Positions 61,239 to 64,000 of a stretch of 64,000 bases of DNA are shown in pieces. A program made the translations under genes and the position numbers. Every line of letters starts with the position of its first letter. Position 1 is the stretch's first letter. Source of the stretch: Andalucia godoyi (taxonomy: Eukaryota; Discoba; Jakobea; Jakobida; Andaluciidae); contig VRVR01000031.1 of NCBI GenBank assembly GCA_009859145.1, positions 186,001 through 250,000 of the forward strand, written 5' to 3'. The notes under the pieces are model-generated. The model had not been told where the DNA came from. It saw only the letters and a list, made by a program, of their open reading frames with translations, and did no database searches.

Positions 61239-62846
61239 TCAATCAACATCTTCGCCGTCTTCTTCAGAAACCGATGCATCGTTCTCGTTCTCGTTCTCGT
61301 TCTCGTCATATCCTTCCCAACGTCCAGCTCGAACGGCAGCAATGATCTGCTGAACCTCGAGTGTTTCTTGCTCATTGAGCTCCGCAGCATCAGCATACGG
61401 GGACTCGTGGACAAACAAAGAGCGCCCAAAGGGCAGAGCGGGATCCTTTCGCTCTGGCGGTTCAACATAGTCCCACGCAACGATGTTGCCGTCCCATCCC
61501 GAAGTGACAAGAAGTGGCAAAAAAGGATGCCAGGAAACATCCCGAACGATGTAAGAATGGAATGTCTTGGAAGACACCGTTCTTCCGGAGAGAATGTCGT
61601 ACACCACGACAGATCCATCGGCAGAGCCAGTATAAATGTACTGCTGCCCGGTTGTTTCTCGAGGAGAAAAACGCGCACGAATAAGAGTACCAGTCAGCGT
61701 GTGCGAGCCGCAATACGTCATTACGGACGTGTCGCTTGGGTGGACCGGTGCATCTTCAATGTTAAAGCCCACATTGCCATAGCGATAGTCATGATGGAGC
61801 AGACCTGCTGCCTGAACATCATCCTGCGAAATGGTCGAAGACGCACGACGAAGATCCCACAGTTTAATCGTTTGATCTTTGCTCGACGACAGGAAGTACC
61901 GTCCGTCTCCTCGAGAATCCAAGTACGCAACACCCGCCAAATGGCCCATGAACATCCCGGAAGGAACATGAAATTCCGGAGATCTCCTATCCCACAGACA
62001 GATGAGTCCGTCGTCGCCGCCGGAAACAAAGACATTTCCCGTCTCGTCTGCAACCGCCAGAGCATTTGCGTCGTCCGTGTGCCCCCGTCGCACCCGGATT
62101 CGCTCTCCATTCACGACATCCACCTCGAACAAAAATCCACCCGAAGTCCCACACACCACAGTTCCTGTCCGGGCCGCAAACCGGACGGAAAACACGCACA
62201 TTGCTTCGTCGGCACCGAACTCGTCATCACTCACTCCGAGGTCAATCGACTTGCCCCGCAGTTGCTGCGGGCTCCCAAGCCCGGACCGCTTGGACAGAGA
62301 TACGCTGTTCTCTACCGAACCATCGCTTGTCGCAGGCTCCTCTGCTGGTGGAGCATCTGACTTTGCCATGGAGAAGCAGTACAAAGAAGACCCCCAATGG
62401 GCAGAAACACCGACGGAGTCGTCGGGGCTGAACGCAACATCCGCAATTGCCCATCCACTAAAAGGAACCGACAGGCTTAGAAACGGACTGGCTTTCCGCT
62501 TCTCGGACATGGCCTGCTCGATCTCTGCCGTCTCAAACAACTTCACCTGGTTCGTCTGCTGAGCAGCCATGAACACGTCTCCCGAATGCGAAAACGCGCC
62601 GCAAAAGACCCGCGAAGATGCATGATGTACACACTGCGCTGGATGGTTTGGGATGAGGTTCGACAGCACTGCCCGGTACGGCGCAGGCGAGCGCGAGGAC
62701 GATCTCAGCGCAGACAGAACATCCGAGCCGCCTCCACCGCCCCCACTACTACGATCGCCGCGGCCCTGTGCCGAGCACAAAGAGGAGTGTTCCTGTCGAA
62801 GAAGCGTCTGCTGTCCAGCTGCATGCCGCGACACTGTAACTGGCAT
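61239..62846 (-). CDS. DCAF11: DCAF11/WDR23 homologue, WD40 substrate receptor of CUL4-DDB1
   Basis: 535 aa, seven-blade WD40 propeller. Conserved DCAF11/LEC14B blocks: SGWAIADVAFSPDDSVGVSA, CVFSVRFAARTGTVVCGTSG, GHTDDANALAVADETGNVFV with SGGDDGLICLWDRR, GRYFLSSSKDQTIKLWDLRR, DTSVMTYCGSHTLTGTLIRA with RFSPRETTGQQYIYTGS, and VVVYDILSGRTVSS with VRDVSWHPFLPLLVTSGWDG. The DSRGD...SSSKDQTIK stretch is characteristic of DCAF11, which in animals and worms ubiquitinates the Nrf/SKN-1 stress factor. A Gly/Ser-rich N-terminus and an acidic tail with Glu-Asn repeats (coded by a GAGAAC hexamer array) flank the propeller. Its ATG lies 23 bp after the stop of the upstream minus-strand gene. Confidence 0.93.
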   Translation of the reverse strand: MPVTVSRHAAGQQTLLRQEHSSLCSAQGRGDRSSGGGGGGSDVLSALRSSSRSPAPYRAVLSNLIPNHPAQCVHHASSRVFCGAFSHSGDVFMAAQQTNQVKLFETAEIEQAMSEKRKASPFLSLSVPFSGWAIADVAFSPDDSVGVSAHWGSSLYCFSMAKSDAPPAEEPATSDGSVENSVSLSKRSGLGSPQQLRGKSIDLGVSDDEFGADEAMCVFSVRFAARTGTVVCGTSGGFLFEVDVVNGERIRVRRGHTDDANALAVADETGNVFVSGGDDGLICLWDRRSPEFHVPSGMFMGHLAGVAYLDSRGDGRYFLSSSKDQTIKLWDLRRASSTISQDDVQAAGLLHHDYRYGNVGFNIEDAPVHPSDTSVMTYCGSHTLTGTLIRARFSPRETTGQQYIYTGSADGSVVVYDILSGRTVSSKTFHSYIVRDVSWHPFLPLLVTSGWDGNIVAWDYVEPPERKDPALPFGRSLFVHESPYADAAELNEQETLEVQQIIAAVRAGRWEGYDENENENENDASVSEEDGEDVD

Positions 62847-62869
62847 CTTCCGTTTCTTCCTTACAACGG

Positions 62870-63367
62870 CTATTTTCTTCTGTTAGAAATCAGCACGTGC
62901 AAATCCTCGGAGTCCCAGAACGCTTGACCTGGAAGAAACAAGACAAAAAAATATAATAAAATAATAATAATACAACACTACTGTTGTGAATCGCAGATTC
63001 AATAAAACTCGACTTTGAAAAACACACCAACTTGAGTCCGCGGGTTTTCGTGGTTCTTGTGAAGGGATGCAAATTGCCCCGATCCGGTGGGCATTCCCCG
63101 CAAATGCCCCGACAGCCGCTCGCAGAACGCACGTTGCGGCGACGAAACCGAAACGGGATCCTCATATTGGGGATTCAGCTGCATTGTCGGCGAAAATTCC
63201 CCTTTGTGAGCGCCAGTCGATGTGTGGTTGGTTACCCATGCTTCGAGCCGGTTAACCACGCCCTCCTGCACTGCAAGCACCTTTCTAAAGCGCGACATAA
63301 ATGGGTAAACGGAGTCCGTCATTTGCTCAGTGCGTCGTTCAAAAATTGCTGATTTTAGCAGTGCCAT
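62870..63367 (-). CDS. Unrecognised two-exon protein, 132 aa
   Basis: I do not recognise the family. Exon 1 runs 63367-63028 and exon 2 62928-62870; the 99-bp intron begins GTGTGT and ends TTCCAG after a pyrimidine-rich tract, with phase 1 preserved. The protein begins MALLKSAIFERRTEQMTDSV, continues YPFMSRFRKVLAVQEGVVNR (helical, possibly coiled), and ends QAFWDSEDLHVLISNRRK. Without splicing the frame stops ten residues after the donor. A pseudo-acceptor TCTAACAG inside exon 2 and a donor-like GTAAGG in the gap to DCAF11 raise the possibility of transcripts that run into DCAF11. Confidence 0.5.
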
Positions 63368-63731
63368 GAAGGAGCGTTTCCTCAAATGCTTTTCGATATG
63401 GAGTGGCGATGCAAGATTTTTTTACTGTAGCCCTGAATGTGCGCAGATACTGTTTGAATTGCAGGAGGCGCGCACCTTCAGTGTTCAACGAGAGGCGTAT
63501 ACGGCTTTCTGCGGAATCACTTCTACCTGTTGCATGACTTCTGTGATGCACAGTAATAGTAATTCGCGGCTGTTTCCGGCTGCAGTCATACGGTTGATTA
63601 CTTGACCACTGTGCATCCGTACTGAGAAAATTAGTGTGTTCTTTTTTTTTTAAACACTAAACGTCCACTACGGTCCTCCGAGACGACGATCACATGGAGA
63701 TTGGAGAAGCAAAGACCCCGATTGAAGCGTC
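63368..63731. other. Unassigned region
   Basis: Upstream of the 63367 start. A plus-strand frame begins MKERFLKCFSIWSGDARFF (63366 onward, 79 codons from this ATG) but has no known domain. T10 run at 63640-63650. Nothing firm. Confidence 0.25.
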
Positions 63732-63848
63732 CTACGGGTCCTTTTCATCTTTTGGGTAAATCCACTGTTGTTCGTATGTGCGAAGGGGGAAAGGGGTGAC
63801 AAATAATTTCTGAACAACGCAGTGCACCACCACCTTGACCTGTTTTTT
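63732..63848 (-). CDS. Possible terminal exon of a gene entering from the right edge
   Basis: After an acceptor-like CTCTTCAG (63849-63856 on minus), 39 codons read KKQVKVVVHCVVQKLFVTPF then PLRTYEQQWIYPKDEKDP and a stop. The composition (beta-strand-like start, charged end) looks protein-like, and adjacent upstream frames (KTGTTVAENGVPKMVF) may be the preceding exon. I could not find a phase-compatible intron, so this is weak. Confidence 0.2.
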   Translation of the reverse strand, partial: KKQVKVVVHCVVQKLFVTPFPLRTYEQQWIYPKDEKDP

Positions 63849-63856
63849 CTGAAGAG

Positions 63857-64000
63857 TGTTGACGGGCGTATCGGCAGATGCGTGCGATCGCTTTTTCCAC
63901 AAACAGCTGCTTCACTTGAACACCATTTTTGGAACGCCGTTTTCTGCAACAGTGGTCCCCGTCTTCTTGAAAGTGCTGGCTTTTTGTTGTTGTATAAACA
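63857..64000. other. Right edge, unresolved
   Basis: Last 144 bases. Minus-strand frames are open and may belong to a gene continuing beyond the window. Confidence 0.2.

Noticed and set aside
1-64000. CRISPR arrays, bacterial operons, rRNA genes
   Set aside because: None seen; the microsatellites lack spacer structure and the gene content is nuclear eukaryotic.

Overview
The window is nuclear DNA of a unicellular, flagellated or ciliated eukaryote with a compact, gene-dense genome. Genes alternate strand frequently, gaps are mostly 0.1-0.6 kb, and most genes are intronless. The few introns I can place are short (about 55-200 bp) with GTATG-type donors and AG acceptors. Homologues of OFD1 and CEP95 (centriole/basal body), a Qa-SNARE, Ran, PHF5A, CDC73 and two nuclear tRNA genes rule out a bacterium or organelle. 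The lineage cannot be fixed by eye; a free-living protist such as a jakobid or similar excavate is possible but unproven. Coding sequences are rich in homopeptides and hexanucleotide repeats, and intergenic DNA in microsatellites.

Layout. 1-8.3 kb: SERCA-type Ca2+ pump (cut by the left edge), a two-exon unknown gene, a GNAT acetyltransferase, Ran, copy 1 of a dispersed element, syntaxin, dolichyldiphosphatase. 8.4-19.5 kb: tRNA-Val and tRNA-Asn, a pepsin-fold-like membrane protein that seems to lack catalytic aspartates, a 928-residue low-complexity protein, CDC73, a DMT transporter, and a short gene remnant (MAPKRD). 19.5-33.4 kb: RNase II-type exonuclease, CEP95-like, SMPD4-like, OFD1, PHF5A, a two-exon p31comet (MAD2L1BP) homologue, a methyltransferase, a second GNAT. 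33.5-43.7 kb: cathepsin X, a minimal PI-PLC, a RibA-RibA-SIS fusion, an NBR1-like autophagy receptor, copy 2 of the dispersed element (inverted relative to copy 1), a deoxynucleoside kinase. 43.7-64 kb: TPR protein, ankyrin protein, EOGT/GT61-like glycosyltransferase, INO80B/Ies2-like protein, a TORTIFOLIA1-C-like protein, a small two-exon MAPKKD gene paralogous to the 19.2 kb remnant, a three-exon HGSNAT-like acetyltransferase, a divergent SNF2-RING protein, a dual-specificity phosphatase, a tetraspan-PDZ protein, DCAF11, a tightly linked two-exon unknown gene, and an unresolved right edge.

There is no operon-like pathway. Recurrent themes are endolysosomal and ER lipid functions (SERCA, DOLPP1, SMPD4, PI-PLC, HGSNAT, cathepsin X, NBR1), chromatin and transcription (CDC73, INO80B, SNF2-RING), mitosis/centrosome (Ran, p31comet, OFD1, CEP95) and nucleotide metabolism (dNK, RibA fusion).

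The most novel-looking material is (i) a pair of about 0.5-0.6 kb inverted dispersed elements ending in hairpins with UUCG and GGAA tetraloops and carrying a broken ORF that resembles the TnpB/Fanzor N-terminus, (ii) the MAPK[KR]D ... DSLADD[QR] mini-gene pair, and (iii) the RibA-RibA-SIS fusion. All function calls come from reading translations by eye; no searches were run.
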